A stretch of DNA of 64,000 nucleotides from Rufibacter immobilis (GTDB lineage: Bacteria > Bacteroidota > Bacteroidia > Cytophagales > Hymenobacteraceae). Positions 7,631 through 16,553 of this stretch are shown here, piece after piece (within the stretch, counting starts at the first letter, position 1; each line of letters opens with the position of its first letter). Under the pieces are notes generated by a model. It searched no databases. It was not told the origin of the DNA and was given only the letters and a program-made list of their open reading frames with translations. Both the position numbers and the translations under genes were made by a program. The stretch spans positions 1-64,000 of the forward strand of contig NZ_RJJE01000004.1 in the NCBI RefSeq assembly GCF_003721565.1, in the 5' to 3' direction.

Positions 7631-10600
7631 CTACTGTTTGTTTTCTGTGATGAATTGTAGTTGAATGACTGCCTGGTCATAGTTATAGAGCGTCTCCAGG
7701 TAATTAGTCCGGATACCCAAGGCTCGGTCCAGGTTTAGGAGGTAGTCCCGGTAGTTTATCTCACCGGCCCGGTAAGCCTTGGTGGCTTGGGCAATAATGA
7801 GTCGGGCTTGGGGCAGGGCAGTTTGCTCAAAATACCTGACGCTGGCCTGGAATTTAAGGGCCTGCTGTTGGGCTTCCTCCACTTGGGCCTCCAATTCGTT
7901 CCGGAGGTGTTGCAGGTTCTGTTGAGCAATCTGGGTCTGTACTTTTGCCGCCTCGATACGTTTTCTCTGCGGCTTTGCCCACAGCGGAATACTCACCCCC
8001 ACCATCACTTCATGGGGCGCTTCCATGTCCGCTACAATCCCGTCCCCATGGTTGCCGCCTAAAGTTCGGTTGGTATAACCCAGCCTCAGGTCCGGCAGTA
8101 GTTTTGCCCGTTCCAGACCGGTCTCTGCCTCCCGCACCGCTACCTGTTGCCGGGCCAGCTGTAACGCTGGATTCTGTTCCACTAGCTGGAGGGTGGCATC
8201 TGGTAAAGGCAGCCGGTGAAGTGTTGTGTCAGCCGGGGCCACTAAGCTGTCTGTTACCAGCAAAGCCTGTAGCCGGGCCTGAAATACCGACTGGTCAGCT
8301 TTTGCCTGAAACACATTATTCCCTACTTCCGCCAGCTGGGTTTCGGCGGTCACTTTTTCCAGCAGGTTGGTTTCCCCGGTTCTGAGCCGTACCTGGGCGG
8401 CGCGGAGAAACTGGGAATACAGGCTATCCTGGTAGGCGAGCAATTGCAACTGGGAAAGCGTGTACACCAACCCGTAGTAATTTAACCTTACCTCGCGAAC
8501 GATTTCCCGCTGGCGTTGGGACAGGTTTATCTTGCTTACCTCTACCAGTTCTTCCGCCAGTTTCGCCTGCTTGGTAAAAACAGTCGGGAAAGGCAGGGAC
8601 TGCGTCACGGATACCTCATGGTCATACTGCCCGGATTCCAGCTTCCCGGTGGAAAATTGCAACTGGGTTTTCTCCACCTCATAAGCGGAGCCTTGGAGGC
8701 TCTGGCTGCGTCTGATACCCAGCCTCACCGCCTCCACCGATGGGTTCTTTTCCAGTGCCCGGCTCACCGCCTCCTCCAGGGAATAAACTTTAGCTGGCTG
8801 CTGCTGGGCCTGTGCGGGGGAGGTACCCACCGCACAGGCAGCTATGCTAAGGATAAATACGGTCAGGGCTGCCGATAGCCCACCACCTTCACGGCTATTC
8901 TCCTTCTTTTTCATGATGTAACTTTCAATCAGAATATAAAGGACGGGCAATACCACTAAAGTGAGTAGAGTGGAGGTCACCAGCCCGCCAATCACAACCG
9001 TAGCCAATGGCTTCTGGACCTCGGCCCCTGCTGAATTGGAGAGGGCCATGGGAAGAAACCCTAGGGAGGCTACGGTGGCCGTCATCAGCACCGGACGCAA
9101 ACGCACGGCGGTGCCGTTCAGAACTACCTGTTTCAGGTCCTGTATTCCCTCTTCCTTCCGTTGCCGGTTGAACTCGGCAATCAGCACGATGCCGTTCAGC
9201 ACGGCTACGCCGAACAGGGCGATAAACCCGACCCCGGCTGAGATGCTGAAGGGCATTCCCCTAAGCCACAACGCGAGCACTCCGCCGATGGCAGACAGCG
9301 GGATGGCCGTGAAGATGAGCATTGAATGCCTGACGGAGCCGAAAGTGAAATAGAGCAACAGAAAAATAAGGGCCAGGGCAGCCGGAACGGCCACTGAGAG
9401 CCGTTTGTTGGCTTCCTGCAGGTTCTCAAACTGTCCCCCGTAGGTCATGAAATAGCCGGTGGGAAGCTGTACCTGTCGGTCTATTTTCTGCTGTACTTCC
9501 TTTACCACGCTGGCAATGTCCCGGCCCCGCACGTTAAAACCCACGATAATGCGCCGTTGGGCGTCTTCGCGCTGAATCTGGTTTGGGCCTTGCCTGTACT
9601 CTATGTCGGCGAGCTGCTCCAGCGGGACCTGCACGCCGTTGGGGGCCGTGACATACAGCTGCCGAACGCTGGAAATGTCTTTTCTTTGCTCTTGAGCCAA
9701 ACGCACCACCAACTCAAAGCGGCGGTCTCCCTCATACACCATCCCCGCACTTTGCCCCGCGAACGCGGCGTTGAGGGCTTGGTTCACCGTCTCCACGTCC
9801 AGCCCGAACTTGGCAATCTGGCTGCGGTTAATATCCACCACAATCTGCGGCAGGCCGGAAACTTGCTCCAGGTACAGGTCCTCGGCCCCCTCCACGGTAG
9901 CCACTACCATGCCCACCTCCTTTGAAAGCCGCGTCAGCTGCTCCAGGTCCTCCCCGAATATCTTGATGCCCACATCCTGGCGTACCCCGGAGATTAATTC
10001 ATTGGACCGAAGCTGGATGGGCTGCGAAACCCCGAAGGTAACCCCGGGGATAGTTTCCAGGGCTTCCGTCATTTTTTCGGCCAACTCCTCCCGCGTGTCG
10101 GCACTGGTCCATTCGCCTTTGTCCTTTAGGAGAATGGTGACATCGGCGGATTCCATGGGCATCGGGTCGGTGGGAATCTCGGCTGCCCCGATTTTGCTGA
10201 TGACCTCCTCCACCTCCGGAAACCGCTCCTGGAGAATCTTTGAGGCGAGGGACACTTTCTCTATGGTTTCCGAAAGGGAGCTACCGGTCAGAAGCCTGGT
10301 CTCCAGGGCAAAATCGCCCTCTTCCAGGGTGGGGATGAACTCACTGCCCATGCGGGAGAAAATCACCAGGCTAAGACTGAAAAACACCACGGCAGCGATG
10401 ATAACCACCGCTTTCAGCCTCAAAGCGCCCTTTATGAGCGGGCTGTACATCCGCTGGAAGAAGTCCATCATCCGGTCAGAGATATTCCGTCTGTGGACCG
10501 TGTTCTTGCTCAGCAGCAGGGCGGACATCATTGGTACGTAGGTGAGCGAGAGCAGGAAAGCACCCAGGATGGCGAAAGAAACGGTCAAGGCCATCGGGCG

Positions 10601-12016
10601 GAACATCTTGCCCTCTATGCCCACCAAAACGAGAATGGGCAGGTACACAATCAAGATGATGATTTCCCCGAAGGCGGCGGAGGTCCTGATTTTGCGGGCT
10701 GAGTCGTACACCTCTTCGTTCATCTGCGCTTGGGTCAGGCGGCCACCGCCCCGCAATACCAGATGGTGCATGGTCGCCTCCACTATGATGACCGCTCCGT
10801 CCACGATAAGGCCGAAGTCGATGGCCCCCAGACTCATCAGGTTGCCGGACACGCCAAAGAGGTTCATCATGATGATGGCGAAGAGCATGGCCAGCGGAAT
10901 GACGGAGGCCACCACCAACCCTGCCCGGAGATTGCCCAGGAAAAGCACCAGCACGAAAATGACAATCAGCGCACCTTCTATCAGGTTGGTAGTGACGGTG
11001 TCCATGGCCCGGCCTATCAAATCGCTCCGGTCCAGGAAAACTTCTATTTCCACGCCCTCAGGCAGCGATTGCCGTATTTGGTCCATTCGCGATTTCACCC
11101 GCTCCACTACCTGGTTGGTGTTCTCTCCTTTGAGCAGCATCACGATACCGCCTACCGCTTCCCCTTTTATGTTGGTGAGCGCACCGTAACGGTTAGCGCT
11201 CCCGAACCGGACCTCGGCAATATCGTCGATGAGCACCGGCGTGCCGTTGGAGGTGCTGCTGACCACTACTTTCTTTATCTCATCCAGGCTTTCAATCAGG
11301 CCCTCGCTCCGGACAAAGTAGGCATTCGGCTTTTTATCGATGTAAGCCCCCCCGGTGTTTCCGTTGTTTCGCTCCAGGGCTTCCAGCACATCCGTAATGC
11401 TCAGGCTGTGGGCTTTCAACCTGTCCGGGTCAAGGGCCACCTCGTACTGCTTCAAAAACCCGCCGAAGCTGTTCACCTCCGCCACGCCGGGCGTACCGAG
11501 CAGTTGCCGCCGCACTATCCAATCCTGAATGGAGCGCAGCTCCATGGCGGAATATTTTTTCTCGTAGCCAGGCTTCGGGTGCACCACGTACTGGTAGATT
11601 TCCCCCAGTCCGGTGGAGATGGGGGACATTTCGGGCCGCCCCACCCCTGGCGGGATTTGGCTGCTGGCCTCCGCCAGCCGCTCGCTTACCTGCTGGCGCG
11701 CCCAGTAGATATCAACATTCTCTTTGAAAACGATAGTCACCACCGAGAGACCGAAACGGGAGATGGAGCGGACCTCATCTACTTCGGAAATGGTGGCCAT
11801 GGTCTGTTCCACTGGGTAACTGATAAGCCGCTCTACCTCCTGGGCCGCAAGTGAGGGGCTGGTGGTGATAACCTGTACTTGGTTATTGGTAATGTCAGGC
11901 ACGGCATCAATAGGAAGCCGCGTAAGGGAATAGACACCCCAGATAACAAGCCCTAAGGTGAAAATTCCAATAATTAGCTTGTTGTAAATTGAAAAATGGA
12001 TAATGCGGTCAAGCAT
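7631..12016 (-). CDS. czcA: CzcA-type RND metal efflux pump fused to a TolC-like outer-membrane factor
   Basis: The 1461-residue protein joins two proteins that are usually separate. Residues 1 to about 1035 are a heavy-metal-efflux RND pump; TM4 carries 'GAIDFGLIVDGAVIIVEA', the two-Asp plus Glu proton relay of the Zn/Co/Cd (HME1) class. After the last TM ('LIESYIMKKKEN') comes a second hydrophobic, signal-peptide-like stretch ending SPAQAQ (about 1050-1075), then a TolC/CzcC-like domain with two long helical hairpins (about 1080-1461). The fusion is known in Bacteroidota metal pumps; the internal signal-like segment suggests that cleavage could release the channel. The TolC end precedes czcB by 25 nt. 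No frameshift is visible. Confidence 0.88.
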   Translation of the reverse strand: MLDRIIHFSIYNKLIIGIFTLGLVIWGVYSLTRLPIDAVPDITNNQVQVITTSPSLAAQEVERLISYPVEQTMATISEVDEVRSISRFGLSVVTIVFKENVDIYWARQQVSERLAEASSQIPPGVGRPEMSPISTGLGEIYQYVVHPKPGYEKKYSAMELRSIQDWIVRRQLLGTPGVAEVNSFGGFLKQYEVALDPDRLKAHSLSITDVLEALERNNGNTGGAYIDKKPNAYFVRSEGLIESLDEIKKVVVSSTSNGTPVLIDDIAEVRFGSANRYGALTNIKGEAVGGIVMLLKGENTNQVVERVKSRMDQIRQSLPEGVEIEVFLDRSDLIGRAMDTVTTNLIEGALIVIFVLVLFLGNLRAGLVVASVIPLAMLFAIIMMNLFGVSGNLMSLGAIDFGLIVDGAVIIVEATMHHLVLRGGGRLTQAQMNEEVYDSARKIRTSAAFGEIIILIVYLPILVLVGIEGKMFRPMALTVSFAILGAFLLSLTYVPMMSALLLSKNTVHRRNISDRMMDFFQRMYSPLIKGALRLKAVVIIAAVVFFSLSLVIFSRMGSEFIPTLEEGDFALETRLLTGSSLSETIEKVSLASKILQERFPEVEEVISKIGAAEIPTDPMPMESADVTILLKDKGEWTSADTREELAEKMTEALETIPGVTFGVSQPIQLRSNELISGVRQDVGIKIFGEDLEQLTRLSKEVGMVVATVEGAEDLYLEQVSGLPQIVVDINRSQIAKFGLDVETVNQALNAAFAGQSAGMVYEGDRRFELVVRLAQEQRKDISSVRQLYVTAPNGVQVPLEQLADIEYRQGPNQIQREDAQRRIIVGFNVRGRDIASVVKEVQQKIDRQVQLPTGYFMTYGGQFENLQEANKRLSVAVPAALALIFLLLYFTFGSVRHSMLIFTAIPLSAIGGVLALWLRGMPFSISAGVGFIALFGVAVLNGIVLIAEFNRQRKEEGIQDLKQVVLNGTAVRLRPVLMTATVASLGFLPMALSNSAGAEVQKPLATVVIGGLVTSTLLTLVVLPVLYILIESYIMKKKENSREGGGLSAALTVFILSIAACAVGTSPAQAQQQPAKVYSLEEAVSRALEKNPSVEAVRLGIRRSQSLQGSAYEVEKTQLQFSTGKLESGQYDHEVSVTQSLPFPTVFTKQAKLAEELVEVSKINLSQRQREIVREVRLNYYGLVYTLSQLQLLAYQDSLYSQFLRAAQVRLRTGETNLLEKVTAETQLAEVGNNVFQAKADQSVFQARLQALLVTDSLVAPADTTLHRLPLPDATLQLVEQNPALQLARQQVAVREAETGLERAKLLPDLRLGYTNRTLGGNHGDGIVADMEAPHEVMVGVSIPLWAKPQRKRIEAAKVQTQIAQQNLQHLRNELEAQVEEAQQQALKFQASVRYFEQTALPQARLIIAQATKAYRAGEINYRDYLLNLDRALGIRTNYLETLYNYDQAVIQLQFITENKQ

Positions 12017-12162
12017 AATGATATTCTTTAATCAAAATTTTGGAATTCTCCTGCCAACCGGAACTGATACCCATAAACAGGCATTAAGCTGAATATCGGC
12101 ATAGACAAAGCCGTAAAGCTTCCTTAGCGGAACTTCACAGGGCAGGCAAAAACAAATTTGAT

Positions 12163-12477
12163 TTAAAGCTTTGGCGGTTGCCAAATAGAAAAAGAAAGGG
12201 TGGGAACAACAGCTACCCGATAAACTGGTACCGGGATGTTTACCTTAACGGCTAAGGGGCTTGCTTTCTGTGTGACAGCCTGCAACGCGAAACCGGCACA
12301 GCAACTGCAGATACACAGCGGGGAACATAAATCCGCAGCCGGGGAGTGGTCTTCCGAATCAGTGTCTTGGTTGATGCTGGTTTGCGCAGGCGTATCTCCC
12401 CTTGGTGCTGCATCGGCACAGGGGATACATGACATTACTGTCATGAATACGCTCAGAAGTATAGCAAACCATTTCAT
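12163..12477 (-). CDS. Small secreted Cys-rich protein, DUF6660-like (second copy)
   Basis: A 104-residue protein with a signal segment (MKWFAILLSVFMTVMSC, then CADAAP), the Cys cluster 'CSPLCICSCCAGF' and a terminal 'IWQPPKL', matching the product of 2253-2561 in order of features and length. It is the first gene of the - strand czc operon, 146 nt before the pump gene. A periplasmic or outer-membrane metal-handling role is inferred from position and Cys content. The ATG at 12477 is preferred to the one at 12519, which adds 14 residues before the signal. Confidence 0.6.
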   Translation of the reverse strand: MKWFAILLSVFMTVMSCIPCADAAPRGDTPAQTSINQDTDSEDHSPAADLCSPLCICSCCAGFALQAVTQKASPLAVKVNIPVPVYRVAVVPTLSFSIWQPPKL

Positions 12478-12698
12478 CCGCCACAAAATTAATAAAAAAT
12501 GAATGCAATTAGATTGCAAATTTTAATTATGAACGGATTAAATCCTATTTTAAGGTATATAGAAGAAGATGGAAAATGTTCTGGTAGTTAGATGAGGGCA
12601 GTTGGGAAAAAAAGTACTTTTTCATTTCACTCCCTATAGCATTGCATTTTTAAAAGGAATATTTTTAACAAACAATAAAAAATTCTGGAATATTTTTA

Positions 12699-12737
12699 TT
12701 TGTTTTTACAAAAAGTCTTTATCTTTGTTTCAAAGAT
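12699..12737 (+). promoter_or_regulatory. Promoter with overlapping operator for the E1/E2/JAB operon
   Basis: TTTG (12699-12702), 17 bp, and TATCTTTG (12720-12727) match the Bacteroidota TTTG/TAnnTTTG promoter. A perfect inverted repeat ATCTTTG-TTT-CAAAGAT (12721-12737) overlaps the -7 box and the expected start site, and ends 8 bp before the ATG at 12746. An operator here would give tight repression. The XRE-ImmA/IrrE protein of the same operon is the obvious candidate ligand (inference). Confidence 0.55.
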
Positions 12738-12745
12738 TGAAGACT

Positions 12746-13378
12746 ATGAAGAAACTTTTACCCCAGGAAGAAGCAACTGAGTACCTGTTACCCTACTTTC
12801 AGCAATTTGTTTCCATTATAGAAAATGCGATGGCTGATGTGAAACGGTTGGAGGCAACTCACTCAGAGATTCGGGAAAAATACACAAGGTGGTCACCATT
12901 GGCTAAATCAGTAATGGCCAACAATTTTATGTGTATCTATGCTGAGGAAGCATTTTCGGGTAACCCGGAAGTAATCATCAATCCTTTGCGCAATGACCCT
13001 TTCGGCATTTTGCTAAAGGGTAAACTGTTCATCCGGTTCAACAAGCTTAACGCGGATTTATCACCCAGTACCAATAATGCGACAAAGCGGACAGAAGACT
13101 TGAATTACCAGAACAGTTTTGAGGGATTTGAGAATATTCCCTGCATTTATGCGGGGTACACCTCAAATAGGGAAGCCATCGACAGTATTGGTACCATCAA
13201 TCTGGTTTACCGGCCCTTCAATACCGTTATATGGAAAATTGATTTACGGACACGGTTAGGACAGGAGCAACCGGAAATCCCATTCTATACCGAGACCGGC
13301 GCAACAGTAGTCCCTATTGCAGAAAGAAGGGTGACCATAAAGAATAAACCACAGGCAGATAAGACAATAGAAGGATAG
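12746..13378 (+). CDS. Unknown protein, first gene of the E2-E1/JAB operon
   Basis: I do not recognise this 210-residue protein. It has no signal peptide or membrane segment. The N-terminal 60 residues look helical (MKKLLPQEEATEYLLPYFQQ...), followed by a mixed beta region with 'FGILLKGKLFIRFNKLN' and 'INLVYRPFNTVIWKIDLRTRL' and a short polar tail. It is 5 nt upstream of the XRE-ImmA/IrrE gene and separated from the operon promoter by only 8 bp. The tight pairing suggests it works with, or is cleaved by, that protease, or serves as target or sensor of the conjugation system; all of this is inference. The ATG at 12602 is rejected because it would place the promoter inside the gene and add 48 Phe/Lys-rich residues. 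Confidence 0.7.
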   Translation: MKKLLPQEEATEYLLPYFQQFVSIIENAMADVKRLEATHSEIREKYTRWSPLAKSVMANNFMCIYAEEAFSGNPEVIINPLRNDPFGILLKGKLFIRFNKLNADLSPSTNNATKRTEDLNYQNSFEGFENIPCIYAGYTSNREAIDSIGTINLVYRPFNTVIWKIDLRTRLGQEQPEIPFYTETGATVVPIAERRVTIKNKPQADKTIEG

Positions 13379-13383
13379 TTTAA

Positions 13384-14475
13384 ATGATGGAAACGAATAT
13401 GCTTTTCCTTGGTAAGGTGAACCCCAACATGGTCATTTTAGCTCGTGAATCGCGTGGGGTCACCCAAAAGGAGCTGGCTGAGAAAATGTGCATCAAACAG
13501 GGAACCCTGTCTAAGATTGAAAATGGGCTTCAAAATGTATCAGAAGAACTTCTGGATATATTAAGTGCTGAATTGGCTTATCCGGTGAGTTTCTTCTTCC
13601 AGCAGAACCAGCTGTATAACCCGAACCTGGTACATTATCGGAAACGAACAGTATTTACAAAGAAGGACCTGGCCAAGGCTGATGCCACTATGAATATCAG
13701 CAAAATCAACCTGGAGAAATTACTGAACTCAGTTGATATACCTGATTTGCAATTGCCAAAGTGGGAAGTAGATGAGCATGGCTCTCCGGAAAAGTGCGCC
13801 GCTTACTTACGAGAATACTGGCGTTTACCAAAAGGGAGGATAGAGAATATAACGAAGCTGGTGGAAGATAAAGGAATTCTGGTGGTACCAATCGATTTTG
13901 ATTCACCAAAGATGGACGGGCTGAACATCTTTACCGACACTAACCACCCTATCATATTTTACAATCGCAATATACCTACTGACCGGCAGCGCTTGACTAT
14001 TGCCCATGAATTAGGCCATATTCTACTGCACTTAGGGCAACCCATTGCGGAAAACCGAGACGTGGAAGCAGAAGCATATGCTTTTGCGGCTGAATTCCTG
14101 ATGCCGGCAGCGGAAATCAAATCACATTTGGGAAAGGTGGATATTGCCAGGTTGGCAGATTTGAAAAGATACTGGAAAGTATCTATGGCAGCACTGATTA
14201 TCCGGGCGAAAACACTGCGCCTGATTACTGATAATCAGTACCGATATCTTTGGCAGCAAATGAGTGCCTTGGGGTATCGGACAAAAGAACCCAAAGAACT
14301 GGATGCCGCACCGGAGCCACCTATCCTGTTGAAAGAATTGGTTGATGCCCATTTAAATGACTTAGGGTATTCAGAAGAAGAGCTGGCGCAGCTACTGTCA
14401 TTACAATTGGAAGATTTTAAGAGCCGGTACCAAGATAACGAAGTGGTAAGACCAAAGCTGAAAATAACTCGCTAA
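13384..14475 (+). CDS. XRE-family regulator fused to ImmA/IrrE metallopeptidase
   Basis: A 363-residue protein. An N-terminal Xre helix-turn-helix (about 14-70: 'LARESRGVTQKELAEKMCIKQGTLSKIENG') is joined to an ImmA/IrrE (DUF955) Zn-peptidase with HELGH (208-212) and the third-ligand block 'EAEAYAFAAEFLMP' (228-241). Such proteins bind operators and cleave a repressor or partner when triggered, as ImmA does in ICEBs1 and IrrE in Deinococcus. It lies 5 nt downstream of the unknown first gene and 67 nt upstream of the Pro/Gly-rich peptide gene. Likely role: sensor and switch of this operon, acting on the palindrome at 12721-12737. The domain call is secure; the target is unknown. Confidence 0.88.
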   Translation: MMETNMLFLGKVNPNMVILARESRGVTQKELAEKMCIKQGTLSKIENGLQNVSEELLDILSAELAYPVSFFFQQNQLYNPNLVHYRKRTVFTKKDLAKADATMNISKINLEKLLNSVDIPDLQLPKWEVDEHGSPEKCAAYLREYWRLPKGRIENITKLVEDKGILVVPIDFDSPKMDGLNIFTDTNHPIIFYNRNIPTDRQRLTIAHELGHILLHLGQPIAENRDVEAEAYAFAAEFLMPAAEIKSHLGKVDIARLADLKRYWKVSMAALIIRAKTLRLITDNQYRYLWQQMSALGYRTKEPKELDAAPEPPILLKELVDAHLNDLGYSEEELAQLLSLQLEDFKSRYQDNEVVRPKLKITR

Positions 14476-14542
14476 TACGAATAGTGTATTGAACCTAGGA
14501 TTTTTTCCTTTTTACTAATTATAACAATTTAATTTAGATTTT

Positions 14543-14713
14543 ATGGCACAACAAGACAACCCTGGGAAAGGCCCGGGAACACCAGGCAATCCAAACCCAC
14601 CGGGAAACCCAACTCCCCCTGGAAATCCCACAGGACCGGGAAGACCTCCAGGCAAACCGGACCCAGGCCCGAAAAACCCACCTAAACCCCCTGGGGACAG
14701 ACCTGTAGGATAA
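14543..14713 (+). CDS. Pro/Gly-rich 56-residue peptide ending in Gly (candidate conjugated modifier)
   Basis: A short gene, 16 nt before the E2-E1 gene. The 56-residue product begins MAQQDNPGKGPG and continues as irregular PGNP/PPGNPT/PGKPDPGP units to the end ...PPGDRPVG. About two thirds of the residues are Pro or Gly; it contains no Cys and no aromatic residue, so it should be disordered, not a ubiquitin fold. The C-terminal Gly fits what an E1 enzyme needs for adenylation, and the neighbouring E2-E1 and JAMM protease would conjugate and remove it. Its place in the operon is that of a modifier (or CD-NTase in CBASS). Coding status is supported by the clean ATG/stop, spacing and in-frame repeats; function is inference. 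Confidence 0.7.
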   Translation: MAQQDNPGKGPGTPGNPNPPGNPTPPGNPTGPGRPPGKPDPGPKNPPKPPGDRPVG

Positions 14714-14729
14714 CCTTTTAGTTCTTGCA

Positions 14730-16553
14730 ATGAATCATTTGCCTTGGTATAAAGCCAATCCCTATTTTCTCCAAAGAGAAATAGATGCCCTGACTGCTGC
14801 AGGCGTTGCCTTTGAGATAGATGCAACCGCAGACAGTCAGGGTATTATGAAGATTAACCTAGTCATTGAAAACACCAATTCTAATTTTGACTTGGCAGGC
14901 ATGCCTGGGCCAATAAGTTTGGAAGCCAACTTCCCAGATAATTATCCCTATTTCAGGCCTGAGGTCCATGCCCTCAATATCAATCTGCCCCGGCATTTTA
15001 ACCCGTTTGGCAAGAACTTATGCTTAATACCACGCCCCACAGAGAACTGGGACCTGGACTGGACTTTGGTGTCCTTTCTGCAATCGCAACTCCCAAAGGT
15101 ATTAGTGAAAGGGGCTATTACAGACCCTGAGCTAATTTTGGCGGACCCAGACGAGCAGGCTGAACCGGTAAGTGAATATTACAACGCGTTGAATAACCCT
15201 GTCATTTTTGACGGGACAGCCTTTGATGCAATACCCACTATGGAGGCGGGAATTGCCCAGATTGGGAAAATACGCGTAGGACTCCCGGAAAAAGCAACTT
15301 TGCCAACCAGAATGGCTGTGTTGGAAGCCTTTGCGATGGATGGGCAGTCTATAAGTCAGTTGCCAGGTTCATTCAACAAACTGTTCCCAGCAAAGTTTGA
15401 GGGGGTCTTAGTGCGTTTATCAGAACGCCCACCCCATGGCAACGGACCGGATGATTTAAAATGGCTCAATAGCTTGATAGCCAAACAAACCAACATTGCT
15501 ACTTTAAACCGTAAGCCCTTGCTTCTGAAGGACGGAACCAAGATTACAGGAATAATAGGCCTTAACTTCCCAGAGGAGGTAGGGCCTGGGGTAATGGGTT
15601 TGGGCTGGTTGTTTCTGGTTACAGGAACCGTTAACGAACAAGTTGCAATTGGGAAAAAGAAGCCGCAAACGGTAACTAAGAATTTCGCCTATTATGCGAA
15701 GGCCATACGGGTTGGGGAATCCGATTTGCAAATCAGGGCCCCAAAGTTAGTAGGGCTGAAGCAACACAAAATTGCAGTTGTGGGACTTGGAGCGTTAGGG
15801 GGACCAGCTGCCATAGAATTTGCCCGTAACCAGATGGGGGAACTAAGGCTCATGGATTATGATATAGTAGAGCCTGCTCCCACTGTGCGGTGGCCATTAG
15901 GACTAGCTTCAGCGGGACTATTGAAAACCGAGGCATTAGAGACATTTATTGCCGAAAACTACCCCCAGACCAAGGTAAAAGCATTTCACCATCGCGTTGG
16001 TGGTGTTCGGCCTTTTGCACCAAATATCAAGGAAGGATTACCAACAGAGCAACAGACCATGGAAGAGCTGTTGGGTGGGGTTTCCCTTTTATTTGACGCA
16101 TCCGCAGAATCTGGGGTTAGCCATTTCCTTTCTGAAGAAGCAAAAAGAAGGAAAATACCTTATATCTGTATCCACGCAACACCTGGCGCATGGGGCGGTC
16201 TGGTGATGCGGGTAGTGCCTGGCAAGACTGAAGGCTGCTGGATGTGTTTCAAACACGCCCAGAATACTGGCCTTATACCAGTTCCTGTAAAGGATGATGC
16301 AGGTGAGATACAGGCCGCTGGCTGCGGCAACCAAACCTTCACGGGGGCGAGCTTTGATTTGCAGAATGTGACTTTGGCTGGTGTTAGGCTGGCCATATCA
16401 ACCATTCTTTCTGACACACCTGGAGGCTACCCGGACTTTAGCTGGGATGTGGGTGTCGTCAAGCTTATGGATGACCAAAACCCTATTGCCCCTATTTGGG
16501 AAACCTTTCCTTTGAAACGTCACCCCGAATGCCCTTATTGCTCCGGTGAATAG
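14730..16553 (+). CDS. E2-E1 fusion ubiquitin-like conjugating enzyme, Cap2-like
   Basis: A 607-residue fusion. Residues about 1-150 form a prokaryotic E2 domain: 'NYPYFRPEVH' (71-80), 'RHFNPFGKNLCLIP' (88-101) with candidate catalytic C98 in the HPN-like context. After a linker domain (about 150-335), a ThiF/E1 adenylation domain follows: 'VVGLGALGG' (350-358), D376/D378 in 'LMDYDIVEP', R387, Zn-ribbon pairs C503/C506 and C601/C604, and candidate catalytic C532 ('AAGCGNQTFTG'). The order, length and the two Cys positions match CBASS Cap2, which links a C-terminal Gly to targets. No CD-NTase is near; the upstream peptide is the likely substrate. The gene overlaps the JAB gene by 8 bp. Confidence 0.88.
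   Translation: MNHLPWYKANPYFLQREIDALTAAGVAFEIDATADSQGIMKINLVIENTNSNFDLAGMPGPISLEANFPDNYPYFRPEVHALNINLPRHFNPFGKNLCLIPRPTENWDLDWTLVSFLQSQLPKVLVKGAITDPELILADPDEQAEPVSEYYNALNNPVIFDGTAFDAIPTMEAGIAQIGKIRVGLPEKATLPTRMAVLEAFAMDGQSISQLPGSFNKLFPAKFEGVLVRLSERPPHGNGPDDLKWLNSLIAKQTNIATLNRKPLLLKDGTKITGIIGLNFPEEVGPGVMGLGWLFLVTGTVNEQVAIGKKKPQTVTKNFAYYAKAIRVGESDLQIRAPKLVGLKQHKIAVVGLGALGGPAAIEFARNQMGELRLMDYDIVEPAPTVRWPLGLASAGLLKTEALETFIAENYPQTKVKAFHHRVGGVRPFAPNIKEGLPTEQQTMEELLGGVSLLFDASAESGVSHFLSEEAKRRKIPYICIHATPGAWGGLVMRVVPGKTEGCWMCFKHAQNTGLIPVPVKDDAGEIQAAGCGNQTFTGASFDLQNVTLAGVRLAISTILSDTPGGYPDFSWDVGVVKLMDDQNPIAPIWETFPLKRHPECPYCSGE

Noticed and set aside
9771-10541. A 256-codon + strand open frame
   Set aside because: Antisense to the pump gene and made of Ser/Arg/Thr low-complexity sequence without motifs.
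10730-11854. A 374-codon open frame on the + strand
   Set aside because: It lies antisense inside the CzcA-TolC fusion gene, has His/Gln-rich composition typical of an antisense shadow and no recognisable domain.
14543-14713. Calling the Pro/Gly peptide a ubiquitin-fold modifier
   Set aside because: With two thirds Pro and Gly and no hydrophobic core residues it cannot form a beta-grasp fold.
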